This document shows positions 23,007 through 31,035 of a stretch of 50,123 nt of DNA, piece by piece. How positions within the stretch are numbered: position 1 is the first letter of the stretch; each line of letters starts with the position of its first letter. The DNA comes from CAYOZL01 sp964408435 (lineage in GTDB: Bacteria; Bdellovibrionota_C; UBA2361; SZUA-149; CAYOZL01), in NCBI GenBank assembly GCA_964408435.1, contig CAYOZL010000010.1, positions 1-50,123 of the forward strand, in the 5' to 3' direction. Both the position numbers and the translations under genes were made by a program. The notes under the pieces were generated by a model. The model had not been told where the DNA came from. It did no database searches and worked only from the letters and a program-made list of their open reading frames with translations.

Positions 23007-25442
23007 TTATCTAGACAAAGTAGGACTAGCAAAGTCCACTATACCTGAAGTATCGTTATGCTTTCTTAATACATAGTAAAAAACATCGTCACTATTTGGT
23101 GTTTCTACTATTACACTACCGTAGGCATTAATTTTAGTGCCGTATAGCTCTAAATTATTTAAATCTAATTCTCTAGATTCTCTTGGATTGAGAAAAAGAT
23201 TTAATACAGTAGGAGTATTTTCATCAAATGGCTGAATCTTAAGAGTATAAGTTACAGGAGCATCTGTAATATTATTAATTCTTAAGTAATTCTCAATTCC
23301 AATAAACATATTAAATGAATTAGATTGAACATTATTAGTCATATCAATGTCTTGTAAACCATACATAGCTACAAGCTCACCACCTACACTTCTTCTTTCA
23401 TAAACCATACTTTGAGCCAAGACTCTATTAGCTGAAGTAATTTTTACATGTCCAAGGTTTTGAACATTATTAAAAATTTGGTTTATAGAAGTATGTTTTT
23501 GTGATTTAGCCTCTAATGTCTGATTTAAAGTGCTTATTAAGCTCCCACTATTATTATAGACTTCAATCTCTACATTAATTTCAAAGCTATTAGGATTAAT
23601 AACTTCTAACCAATTCTCAGCATTACTTACTGTGCTAATTGGAACATATACTTCACCACTTTTCCCGTTACTAGATAAAAGAGGAAATGCAAAGTCATTT
23701 ACATTAGCACTTCTGTCTCCATATCTAATTAGTTGAGCAAGGTAATTTGCGTTTTGATCTACAGGAACCACTTCAAGTAAACCAACCTGAAATGCACCTG
23801 GAACAATATGACCACCATCAAGATCAAATCTACTAAAAGGAGCTAAGTTAAGACTTGACTCACTTAAAAGTATACCAGCATCATTATACTTTTTAACTAT
23901 AAAAGTTTTTTCTGCGCTCTCTAGGTTTACAACTGATAACCAGTTACTTACAGGAACAAAACTTGGTTGAAAGGTATTAAACCCAACAAAAGAAGTTCCA
24001 AGAGTAGGGGAGTCATTAAGTGGAATAGCAAATGCGAAATCAAAATCATTTACTCCATTTTGCTTATAATAAAGCATTCTTCCTGTAATATTACCTTTAA
24101 CATCAATTATTCCATAAGAATTATCTGTCACTCCTTCAATATCATGAGTTAATAAATCAAATTGTTGTCCAGCATTTAAACTTCCATTAATGGTGTTTAC
24201 TAAATTTCCTGAAATATCATAGATATCAGCTGAATATAATTGCGTAGTATTAGTGTTATTTATTAACTCTAATATATTAAGCATATTAAGATTAGTATTC
24301 CATAATGAATACTGACTTTGAGAATTTATTGTTACATCTTCTCCAAACTCTAAATAAACATTATTTGTACTAAAGCCTTGTTTTTCTCTAAATATTATTT
24401 TGAAGTTTCCATTAAACTTATTATTTAAAATCGATTTAACCATTTCAACGTTTAAATTAAGACTAGGAACTTTTTCTTTAATCCAATCTTCAAATAATCG
24501 TATTCTATTATTTTCAAAATTCTTATGCCAAATATAACCTTTTCTTCTTAGGCTACCATTTTGTACAAATTCGTAATGTCCAACAACATATCCAGTATTA
24601 GTAATATCATAGATACTACTGTCAGCGGCTAAAAATTGCCCATTAGGTTGTCTTAAAACATGAGGTTCTTTATTGTTTCCATTCCAAACCAGTAAATGAC
24701 TTACAAAATTTCCATTACTATCTTCTCCCAGTAAACGACCACCAATATGTAATCCATTAGGAGAAACTTTTTCTGCTATTGAAAATGTAAGCTCTAAATC
24801 ACTCACTTCATTACTAAGACCTAGGAAATTTATTTGATTATCTTGCCAATAAGCAGCTACAGCTGGTTGTGGGAACTCTAGACCGATTTGTCCTACTTGA
24901 ACATTGCCATCTACACTTACATCAAATACATTTCCGTAATCGTGATCATCAATTCCTAACTCGGATCTTTGTCCATTCTGATTTACAACGATACGATTTT
25001 GAGCAACTACACCATTAGACCACGGATGCAGCAGTTGTTGGTTGTCTAAATTTAAAGAGCTTGCAGTAGTTAAATTATTAATATTTTGTCTTGTCCAAAT
25101 AGCACCATTACTTAGATTATTAGTTTGATCGTATATTTCTCCGGTAATATATTTTGCATCCCTTGAGATATTAAGTGCTATTGCTGTTTCATTAATATTG
25201 TTTGGTTGCTTAAAGTCTAGAACTTGGAAAGAAGTTTGACCTGGAGATAATTCATATAATCTAGAGGGCATAGCATCGAAGATAAAACTATTATCTTGTA
25301 CAATCATACTTACTCTATTTAAATCTTCATTATATGCTAATTGTCTAAATATAGTCTCACCATCTGAACGTATAATTCTAAACTCCGCATAAGCTTGAAT
25401 AGGTAACAACAAGAACAAAACTAACTTAATCAAATACTGCAT
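23007..25442 (-). CDS. Large secreted protein: HAF-like propeller plus tandem beta domains
   Basis: Start at 25442 (MQYLIKLV), 6 nt after AAGGGAGAG; a GTG six bases upstream is less well placed. The 811-residue protein has a signal peptide ending in QAYA. Residues 20-320 have repeating SxDxxxxxG blocks (AKYITGEIYD, DVSVDGNVQVGQIG, VSPNGLHIGGRL) like HAF-type extracellular beta-propeller repeats. From about residue 385 there are three to four tandem units of roughly 125 residues, each beginning NxLxVxNxxS and containing YDISGNLV or YNNSGSLI-type turns. No catalytic motif is seen. It may be a surface adhesin or exported structural protein. It is on the opposite strand to its neighbours inside the inserted block. 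Confidence 0.75.
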   Translation of the reverse strand: MQYLIKLVLFLLLPIQAYAEFRIIRSDGETIFRQLAYNEDLNRVSMIVQDNSFIFDAMPSRLYELSPGQTSFQVLDFKQPNNINETAIALNISRDAKYITGEIYDQTNNLSNGAIWTRQNINNLTTASSLNLDNQQLLHPWSNGVVAQNRIVVNQNGQRSELGIDDHDYGNVFDVSVDGNVQVGQIGLEFPQPAVAAYWQDNQINFLGLSNEVSDLELTFSIAEKVSPNGLHIGGRLLGEDSNGNFVSHLLVWNGNNKEPHVLRQPNGQFLAADSSIYDITNTGYVVGHYEFVQNGSLRRKGYIWHKNFENNRIRLFEDWIKEKVPSLNLNVEMVKSILNNKFNGNFKIIFREKQGFSTNNVYLEFGEDVTINSQSQYSLWNTNLNMLNILELINNTNTTQLYSADIYDISGNLVNTINGSLNAGQQFDLLTHDIEGVTDNSYGIIDVKGNITGRMLYYKQNGVNDFDFAFAIPLNDSPTLGTSFVGFNTFQPSFVPVSNWLSVVNLESAEKTFIVKKYNDAGILLSESSLNLAPFSRFDLDGGHIVPGAFQVGLLEVVPVDQNANYLAQLIRYGDRSANVNDFAFPLLSSNGKSGEVYVPISTVSNAENWLEVINPNSFEINVEIEVYNNSGSLISTLNQTLEAKSQKHTSINQIFNNVQNLGHVKITSANRVLAQSMVYERRSVGGELVAMYGLQDIDMTNNVQSNSFNMFIGIENYLRINNITDAPVTYTLKIQPFDENTPTVLNLFLNPRESRELDLNNLELYGTKINAYGSVIVETPNSDDVFYYVLRKHNDTSGIVDFASPTLSR

Positions 25443-25818
25443 AAACACTCTCCCTTAAAATTACTTCAAATTTAATTGGAATTAACCAAGCACGTATCGC
25501 TTAGTTGAGTAAAAATGCTTCAAATTTTTTTTATTTTTTTTCTATAGAATTAATTTTTAACCTGATAAAAACAGATTCGAATAGAAGGAGATAAATCTAT
25601 AAGTAAGAAAATAAAATCTTTTACCTAAGCTTATAAGCTATCAAAAGGCATAATTATCTTTTGATTTTAGTATATGCTATTAATCTTTTTCAAATTAAAG
25701 TTCTTTTAAATATTGTTAATGCGTATTTGTTATTTATTCACCTAGAAGAGTTATAAATAAGTTTTCTAGGAGGAATTGCGTTGAATTCATTTGGTTTTTA
25801 AATAGGGAATAAATTGTC
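25443..25818 (+). promoter_or_regulatory. Gene-free leader with two hairpins and a tiny upstream frame
   Basis: ATCAAAAG (25640-25647) pairs with CTTTTGAT (25658-25665). CCTAGAA (25741-25747) pairs with TTCTAGG (25764-25770). A strong AGGAGG (25768-25773) precedes TTG at 25781 and a 6-codon frame ending in TAA at 25799-25801. AAACAGATTCGAATA (25569-25583) recurs at 3316-3330. Together these suggest a controlled leader for the 25819 gene. Confidence 0.4.
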
Positions 25819-26274
25819 ATGGACAATAAAAAAAGCGACTTATCTGAAGAGATCTCAAACTCAGCTGGAACTATTGCAAAATTGATTCTCGTTGACCAAA
25901 TTTTTGATCGACATTTTTATACTGAAAGAGAATTAGCTGAAGTCTCAAAGATAAGTATTGAAAGGCAAGCACAAAACATTACCGAAGTTGAAATTACTTT
26001 TGATAGAAGAACGCCTGATATTTCTCTCTATTACTGTAGTGTGGTGGACTCTTCTTCAGAGGGTAGAAGTAGCGAAGAACAAAAATTATTTCATGCTTTT
26101 TGCATGGAACCGATGTTCGAGGCTGGCTTCACTATGGAAATACCTCATAATTCTTTACTTGAAATTCTTGAAAGAAGTAAAGCTCCTGAGTCTAAATCTT
26201 ACTTACTTGAAGGCAGTAGTCACATGCTCGATGAAGTAGTAAGAACTGCAAAGCTTGAAGGTTTTATCGATTAG
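25819..26274 (+). CDS. Uncharacterised 151-residue protein, foreign-looking
   Basis: A soluble acidic protein with no signal peptide or membrane segment: FDRHFYTERELAEVSKISIE, then EITFDRRTPDISLYYCSVVD, then LFHAFCMEPMFEAGFTMEI. No family is recognised. Codon choice is less AT-biased than the flanking plasmid genes, and its leader has structure and a 15-nt sequence shared with the 3460 gene, so I group it with the Parcubacteria-like genes at 1.6-5.1 kb. It is the last gene before the duplicated M23 3' end. Confidence 0.65.
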   Translation: MDNKKSDLSEEISNSAGTIAKLILVDQIFDRHFYTERELAEVSKISIERQAQNITEVEITFDRRTPDISLYYCSVVDSSSEGRSSEEQKLFHAFCMEPMFEAGFTMEIPHNSLLEILERSKAPESKSYLLEGSSHMLDEVVRTAKLEGFID

Positions 26275-26364
26275 ACCTAATCGAATACGGAAGCATGAAT
26301 CGCAATTTCTCTTAAATCATCACCTTGATTCTAGATATTATCCCTAATTACTCCAAGCTTCTCT

Positions 26365-26480
26365 ATTTTATAGCTAGAGTAAGGAGTACAGGACTTTCAA
26401 CCGCACCCCATCTTCATTTTGAAATTAGAAAGAATGCCCAATTCTTAGATCATAAGGAGTTATTAAAGATGATTAGATAA
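26365..26480 (+). pseudogene. Duplicated 3' end of the M23 peptidase gene
   Basis: 35 codons with the stop: RVRSTGLSTAPHLHFEIRKN, then KELLKMIR and TAA. It aligns with the end of the M23 gene at 22205-22313 (RVGSTGLSTAPHLHFEIRKD, KELLKMIR). DNA similarity starts near 26365, upstream of the shown frame. There is no 5' part, so it is a relic or attachment-type duplicate that marks the far end of an inserted block. Confidence 0.88.
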
Positions 26481-26571
26481 ATACTTCTTAATACAAATTC
26501 ATACAGCTAAGTACTAACCTTATGTAAACATTAATAATTAAATTGCATAACATAATTGGATATTTACAATT

Positions 26572-27822
26572 ATGATTAATCAAGAAGATAAAAAGCAAGA
26601 GAATAAAGAACAGGATACGTCGCCAGAAGAAAAGGACGTAATTATTATTGATGATTACATAAAAAGAGAAAACCCCTATAAAAATTTAAAAGTACCTAAA
26701 GCTGAACGATTTGGAGTAGCAATTATAGATTGTAGTTCAGTAGAAACAATAGAGGAAAGAGAGAATCAAATAGTTAAAGGTTCACATTTAGCAATGGTTA
26801 AAAGTGCAGTGGATGAATCAGTGCCTATAATAGAAGTTTATGAGTCTGAAATGACTGATGCTCCCGATACAGTTGATCATAAAAAATTTGTAAAAGCAGT
26901 AAAGAACATAATTAAAACACACGAAGAAACAGGAGTTAGAGTTGTTAATTTATCTTTTGGAAGTAGTATCAGTATTTCAGAGTTAAATGATTTAATTAAA
27001 AGATTTAAGCCTGAAGAAGACGTTATTTTGACTAGAGAGAATATTGGAAATTACTCTGAAGTTCTTAAATCAGCTTTTAAAAATATGCAAAAACAGCATC
27101 CTGCTGATGTGAAGAATTTTAAAGAGATTAATGAAAGTGTTGATTTAATTGAAGATTTAATTTCTAAAGATATTATAGTTATAAGCGGCGCAGGAAATAG
27201 CGGAGAAAATGAAGTGGATCTGCTGTCTTGTTTCGTTCCTGATGTTGTTGTAGTCGGTGGTTTAAATGGAAAGCAACCTCATGAATCCTCCTCTAATTCT
27301 TCTTTAGTCGATGCATGGGCTCCATTCGTGATAGAACTTTCTTTAGAAATAGAGGATGGAAAAGTAATTGAAGGGGAGAAAAATCATAATAATACTATAG
27401 AAACAAAAATACGTTATGGTGGTACTTCTGTCTGTGCCCCTCAGTTAATCGATGAAGTAATTGACTTGCAAAAGCAAGGATTTAAGGCTTCACAAATTAA
27501 TGAAGTTTTAAGAACTCGCTCAAGTTATCAATTCGGTAAAGAAACTAATAAAGTAATTTTAGTTGATTTAAATAAAAGCCTTATAATGCTATATAGTTCA
27601 CCGCATATGAATAAGTTAGAAGATGTTAGACGGTTTTTAACTATAAGTAACAATAAAAATAATATAGCTTTTATAGATAGTGCAATTGAGTCTAAACAAG
27701 CTATAAATTTAAAAGAAGCTTTAGATATTGCTCAAAAAATTATAAAAGAGACTAAAGAGCCAATTATTAAGAAACAAGATTTAGTTAAAGCTTTTAGAGC
27801 ATACTCTAAAGATGATAAATAA
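26572..27822 (+). CDS. Cytosolic subtilisin-like (S8) serine protease
   Basis: 416 residues without a signal peptide. The catalytic triad fits the S8 family: D53 in VAIIDCS, H72 in KGSHLAMV, and S286 in GGTSVCAP, with oxyanion N209 in SGAGNSG. NLSFGSS near residue 126 is the usual substrate-binding strand. The N-terminal 30 residues are very acidic and the C-terminal 100 residues are helical and of no known family. Intracellular subtilases of this type in accessory DNA are often part of defence or toxin-processing modules. Here the neighbours (27825 gene, AAA ATPase) could be partners, but this is inferred. No ribosome site precedes the ATG. Confidence 0.8.
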   Translation: MINQEDKKQENKEQDTSPEEKDVIIIDDYIKRENPYKNLKVPKAERFGVAIIDCSSVETIEERENQIVKGSHLAMVKSAVDESVPIIEVYESEMTDAPDTVDHKKFVKAVKNIIKTHEETGVRVVNLSFGSSISISELNDLIKRFKPEEDVILTRENIGNYSEVLKSAFKNMQKQHPADVKNFKEINESVDLIEDLISKDIIVISGAGNSGENEVDLLSCFVPDVVVVGGLNGKQPHESSSNSSLVDAWAPFVIELSLEIEDGKVIEGEKNHNNTIETKIRYGGTSVCAPQLIDEVIDLQKQGFKASQINEVLRTRSSYQFGKETNKVILVDLNKSLIMLYSSPHMNKLEDVRRFLTISNNKNNIAFIDSAIESKQAINLKEALDIAQKIIKETKEPIIKKQDLVKAFRAYSKDDK

Positions 27823-27824
27823 TC

Positions 27825-28439
27825 CTACGCAGCTAAATTTTCTTCTAAGTTCTCTGCCAAAATTTCTTCTCTAACATCCTCTCTTACATTCACATAAGCC
27901 CCAGGGTGCCATGTCTGCTCTAAATTCTGACTAAGTAGACTGATAGCAGCAGTGTCTTTAGTGATATCTCTACTAATATCTTTTTGGTCTATATAAATTC
28001 TTATATTTTCAGCTTTATAAAAGCCTGTTCTAAAATATACTTTTATTGGCCCTGGTCTTCTCTTAAGTGCGTTGCAACAAAGAATAGGGCGTTTTAGTAA
28101 TGATCTACCAGAGATATCAACTCCGAATAAATCTAGTAGCCAACAAGTAGGTCTTTTATAAAGTAAATTTGTAATAGTATTTGCCGGGGATTTACTCACT
28201 CCACTTAGAATGCACTGATTAAGTTTATTATTGTTATAAAAATCAACTGTTTTTACAAAGAACAAACATAAGGCGTGACTTGCAACTCCCCACTTAAAAG
28301 GAACTGCAAAATTAGGAACATTACAGCCTCTAATGCCAATAATATGCATATCTAGCCTAGGGCATACAAATCTGGTTTGTATTAATTCAGGGGCATCTAT
28401 TGAGCTAAAATGTAGTTCTAATGTTAAGTCGTTATTCAT
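27825..28439 (-). CDS. Uncharacterised 204-residue protein
   Basis: No family is recognised. The protein has no signal peptide. It contains RGCNVPNFAVPFKWGVASHA, a run with several cysteines and basic residues (LLKRPILCCNALKRRPGP), and an acidic helical C-terminus (REDVREEILAENLEENLAA). AAGGCAG lies upstream of the ATG. It converges on the subtilase gene with a 2-nt gap. Its 5' side abuts repeat A copy A3. In position and size it could be a plasmid replication or defence protein, but nothing in the sequence shows this. Confidence 0.6.
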   Translation of the reverse strand: MNNDLTLELHFSSIDAPELIQTRFVCPRLDMHIIGIRGCNVPNFAVPFKWGVASHALCLFFVKTVDFYNNNKLNQCILSGVSKSPANTITNLLYKRPTCWLLDLFGVDISGRSLLKRPILCCNALKRRPGPIKVYFRTGFYKAENIRIYIDQKDISRDITKDTAAISLLSQNLEQTWHPGAYVNVREDVREEILAENLEENLAA

Positions 28440-28477
28440 TTTTATACTGCCTTATTCTTATTATTGTCTCACTCTGT

Positions 28478-28593
28478 GCAAAGTGGACGCACTATGTGCG
28501 GCCTTATACACTCTTACAGCCTTTAGCCAGAGGCTAATAGCTTTGCTAACGGCTATTATTATAATAATCGCGGAATTGAGGAGAAAGTTGCTA
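28478..28593 (+). repeat. Dispersed repeat A, copy A3
   Basis: It matches copy A1 nearly base for base over CGCAC-TAT-GTGCG, TAGCC-AGA-GGCTA and TAGC-TTT-GCTA. It lacks the AGCTTTCACTG linker and ends with the core ATCGCGGA...AAAGTTGCTA (28566-28593). It occupies the divergent gap between the 27825 gene and the AAA ATPase gene. Confidence 0.85.
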
Positions 28594-28610
28594 ATAGTAG
28601 TGATTAATTT

Positions 28611-29975
28611 ATGCTTAAGCTTATGAAGATTAAGAAAGCTAAAATAAGCATTGATAAAATATTTCAAGATTTAGAAATAGAGTTTATGAGTAAAGATCAT
28701 ACTACTATTCATTATCTGGTAGGTGAGAATGGAAATGGTAAGACTAAGATATTAGAGGCTTTACACAGTTCAATAACGAAGAATAATTTAATTAATAAAT
28801 TTTCAGTTAGTCTTAATTGCCAAATTCCATCATCTATAAATGTTACGAATGCTAAAAATAATGAGATTCTTCATTCTTTTAACAAAAATGGAATTTCTAG
28901 TTCTAATGAATCTTATTATTTAGATGATCAGGGTAGAAAGCATGCAGCTGCATTTAATGAGTTAAAAAAATCAGTTTATAGTTCAGTGGAGGTAAATTAT
29001 TCTAACTATGATGTAAAAAGTATCACAGCAACTACTACTGATAGTTTTACGCCTAATGAAGTGTCGAAAAATTTAAATTCAATAATTCCACAATTACTAG
29101 TAGATATTAAACAACAAGATGCTGTTTCGACAGAAAATTGGGCTAAAACTAAAGGTAAAAAAGCTGATCCATATCCTGACACAGAAGAAGAGTGGGAAAA
29201 AGCAATTCCTGAGTTGAAATTTACAAGATTTAAAAGAGCCTATAATGAAATCTTTGATAATAAACAATTTCATGAAATTAGAACCCAAAGGTCTTATCAA
29301 ATTATATTTAAAGACTCAAAAGGTAATGAAGTAGATATTAATGACTTTAGTTCAGGAGAAAAACAAATAATATATCGTTTAGGTTATTTATTAAAAAATT
29401 TAGAAACATTAGATGAAGGCTCTATCTTCATAGATGAACCTGAAATTAGTTTGCATCCTAAATGGCAAACAAAATTTAAAAAGTTATTACTAGATATTTT
29501 TAAGGATTCAAATACTCAGATAATAATAGCTACTCATTCCCCTTATATTTTTCAAGACTTAAATCCAGTGAGAGAAGAATGTATATTGGTAGATAGAGCA
29601 AAGAATAAAGCAACACAGGTAGAATTAATATTATCTGGACAAGCGAAATCTCCTTCAATGAGTTTAGTTGGATATAAAGCTTATGGTTTAACGTCAGAAG
29701 CTTTACACATAGAGCTGTACTCTTTCTTACAAGCGAAGTGTAGTAACGAAGTTCACAATGGTGATGATATTAAAATTTTTGAATTAGAAAATTGGTTGGT
29801 AAATCAAAAAGGCTACACTAAAAATAAAACTCACAGAAGTGCATCTAAAAAAGAAACAATTCATACATGGATAAGAAATAAAATTCATCATGCTGATAAT
29901 GCTGATAGGTTAGACTATAGAGAAACTGACTTAAAAGAATCTATTGATAAAATGCTAGAAATTCTCAAAAATTAA
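28611..29975 (+). CDS. AAA/ABC-type ATPase, candidate defence protein
   Basis: 454 residues with an SMC/OLD-like split ATPase: Walker A GENGNGKTK (38-46), signature NDFSSGEKQII (near 245), Walker B GSIFIDEPEISLHP (near 275), and the H-loop IIIATHSPYIF. There is no TOPRIM nuclease domain. The C-terminus has TIHTWIRNKIHHADNADR and then ELKES-like DLKESIDKM; such IRNxIHH tails are common in defence-linked ATPases of this class. A start at the second Met-rich ATG (28623, MKIKKAK) is equally possible since no ribosome site is clear. It sits alone after repeat A, opposite to the trb operon. A partner effector is not evident, except perhaps the subtilase. Confidence 0.8.
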   Translation: MLKLMKIKKAKISIDKIFQDLEIEFMSKDHTTIHYLVGENGNGKTKILEALHSSITKNNLINKFSVSLNCQIPSSINVTNAKNNEILHSFNKNGISSSNESYYLDDQGRKHAAAFNELKKSVYSSVEVNYSNYDVKSITATTTDSFTPNEVSKNLNSIIPQLLVDIKQQDAVSTENWAKTKGKKADPYPDTEEEWEKAIPELKFTRFKRAYNEIFDNKQFHEIRTQRSYQIIFKDSKGNEVDINDFSSGEKQIIYRLGYLLKNLETLDEGSIFIDEPEISLHPKWQTKFKKLLLDIFKDSNTQIIIATHSPYIFQDLNPVREECILVDRAKNKATQVELILSGQAKSPSMSLVGYKAYGLTSEALHIELYSFLQAKCSNEVHNGDDIKIFELENWLVNQKGYTKNKTHRSASKKETIHTWIRNKIHHADNADRLDYRETDLKESIDKMLEILKN

Positions 29976-29997
29976 TTTTTAGTTTAAGTCTTTACCT

Positions 29998-31035
29998 TTA
30001 GCTATTCTCTAGTACCATATCTTTATGTACAAAGACGTTAAATCTATGTCCTGGGCTGATTATTAGGGTAGGCTGTATATTAAGATTTCTTCTCGTAATT
30101 TGTTGTCCTACATCATTTATATTCCTCGCTGCACCTTGAGTGGCAAGCTCAGAAAATGAAGGGTTAACATTATTAAAAGTTCTACCTTCACTTAATTGCG
30201 CTCCAGTGCTTAATAATGTCGATAAAACAACTCCAGTAAGCAATTTCCCGTAGTGATTATCTACGCGGTCGCTTAAACCTGATTGTCCTGCTAAATCTGC
30301 TCCTGACATTCCCTCTAAGCTAATAGACTTTCCATCTGGAAAAATTAGCCTGTTCCAAACTATTAAGACTCTCTCTTGTCCAAATATTATTTTATTATCA
30401 TATTCTCCTATTACTTTTGTTCCCATAGGAATAAGTTTAAGTCTGCCACTTACAGTATCAAAAACATCGTTTGATACTTGGCCTATTATTCTTCCTGGCA
30501 AATCAGAGTTTACTCCTGTTAGCATCACTCCAGGAATTAAAGTTCCTGCCATTAGAGTATTAGGAGAGGGGTGTTCTATAACTTCTTGATTGAGTCTTAC
30601 TTCGCTTCTTTTCTTATTCTCTTCTTTTTCAGTACTATTATTTTCTTCTATCTTTGCTTCTATATTTGATAGCTCAATACTAGAAATTCCATCAAAGCTA
30701 AGATTTGCTAGTCTCGCAGTCTTTGCTCTTTCTCTTTTCTTTAGCTCTTCTTCTAATAACTTTCTTAAATAATCATCATTTCTTTCAATCTTAAGAGGCC
30801 TAGCTTTTTCTACAACTGGAGGGATATCTGCATAGGTAGTAGGTAAGAACGTAAGAGCTTGGCTAGGTGTTGCAGCTGATTTATCTTCTTTTACACTAGC
30901 CATTGCTGGTTTTTTACGAAAAGCAATGGAAAAAGAGATTACTATTGTTAGCAGTGCACAAATCAGTATTAACATCTCTTTACTAATCGCTAAATCTGGC
31001 TTTGGGGGTTTACTATGTAAAATGCCATCACTCAT
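29998..31035 (-). CDS. trbI: TrbI/VirB10 channel protein
   Basis: TrbI spans both membranes and forms the outer-membrane pore with TrbG. The 345-residue protein has one membrane segment (about residues 20-41), a disordered Lys/Glu-rich periplasmic part, and the VirB10 domain: AGTLIPGVMLTGVNSDLPG, then IGQVSNDVFDTVSG, IPMGTKVIGEYDN, VWNRLIFPDGKSI and LLSTGAQL. All conserved blocks are present. Its start overlaps the trbG stop (ATGA). It ends the operon. No trbH-like lipoprotein gene is found between trbG and trbI. Confidence 0.95.
   Translation of the reverse strand: MSDGILHSKPPKPDLAISKEMLILICALLTIVISFSIAFRKKPAMASVKEDKSAATPSQALTFLPTTYADIPPVVEKARPLKIERNDDYLRKLLEEELKKRERAKTARLANLSFDGISSIELSNIEAKIEENNSTEKEENKKRSEVRLNQEVIEHPSPNTLMAGTLIPGVMLTGVNSDLPGRIIGQVSNDVFDTVSGRLKLIPMGTKVIGEYDNKIIFGQERVLIVWNRLIFPDGKSISLEGMSGADLAGQSGLSDRVDNHYGKLLTGVVLSTLLSTGAQLSEGRTFNNVNPSFSELATQGAARNINDVGQQITRRNLNIQPTLIISPGHRFNVFVHKDMVLENS

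Noticed and set aside
27825..28439. The 204-residue protein as plasmid replication initiator
   Set aside because: No winged-helix, Rep or primase motif is visible; position alone is not enough.
1371..28593. Repeat A copies as integron attC sites
   Set aside because: They have hairpins near gene ends, but the RYYYAAC and GTTRRRY boxes are not present in the required places, and no integrase is in the window.
28333..28667. Frames on both strands across repeat A copy A3
   Set aside because: They consist of repeat sequence and the shadow of neighbouring genes, with no ribosome sites.
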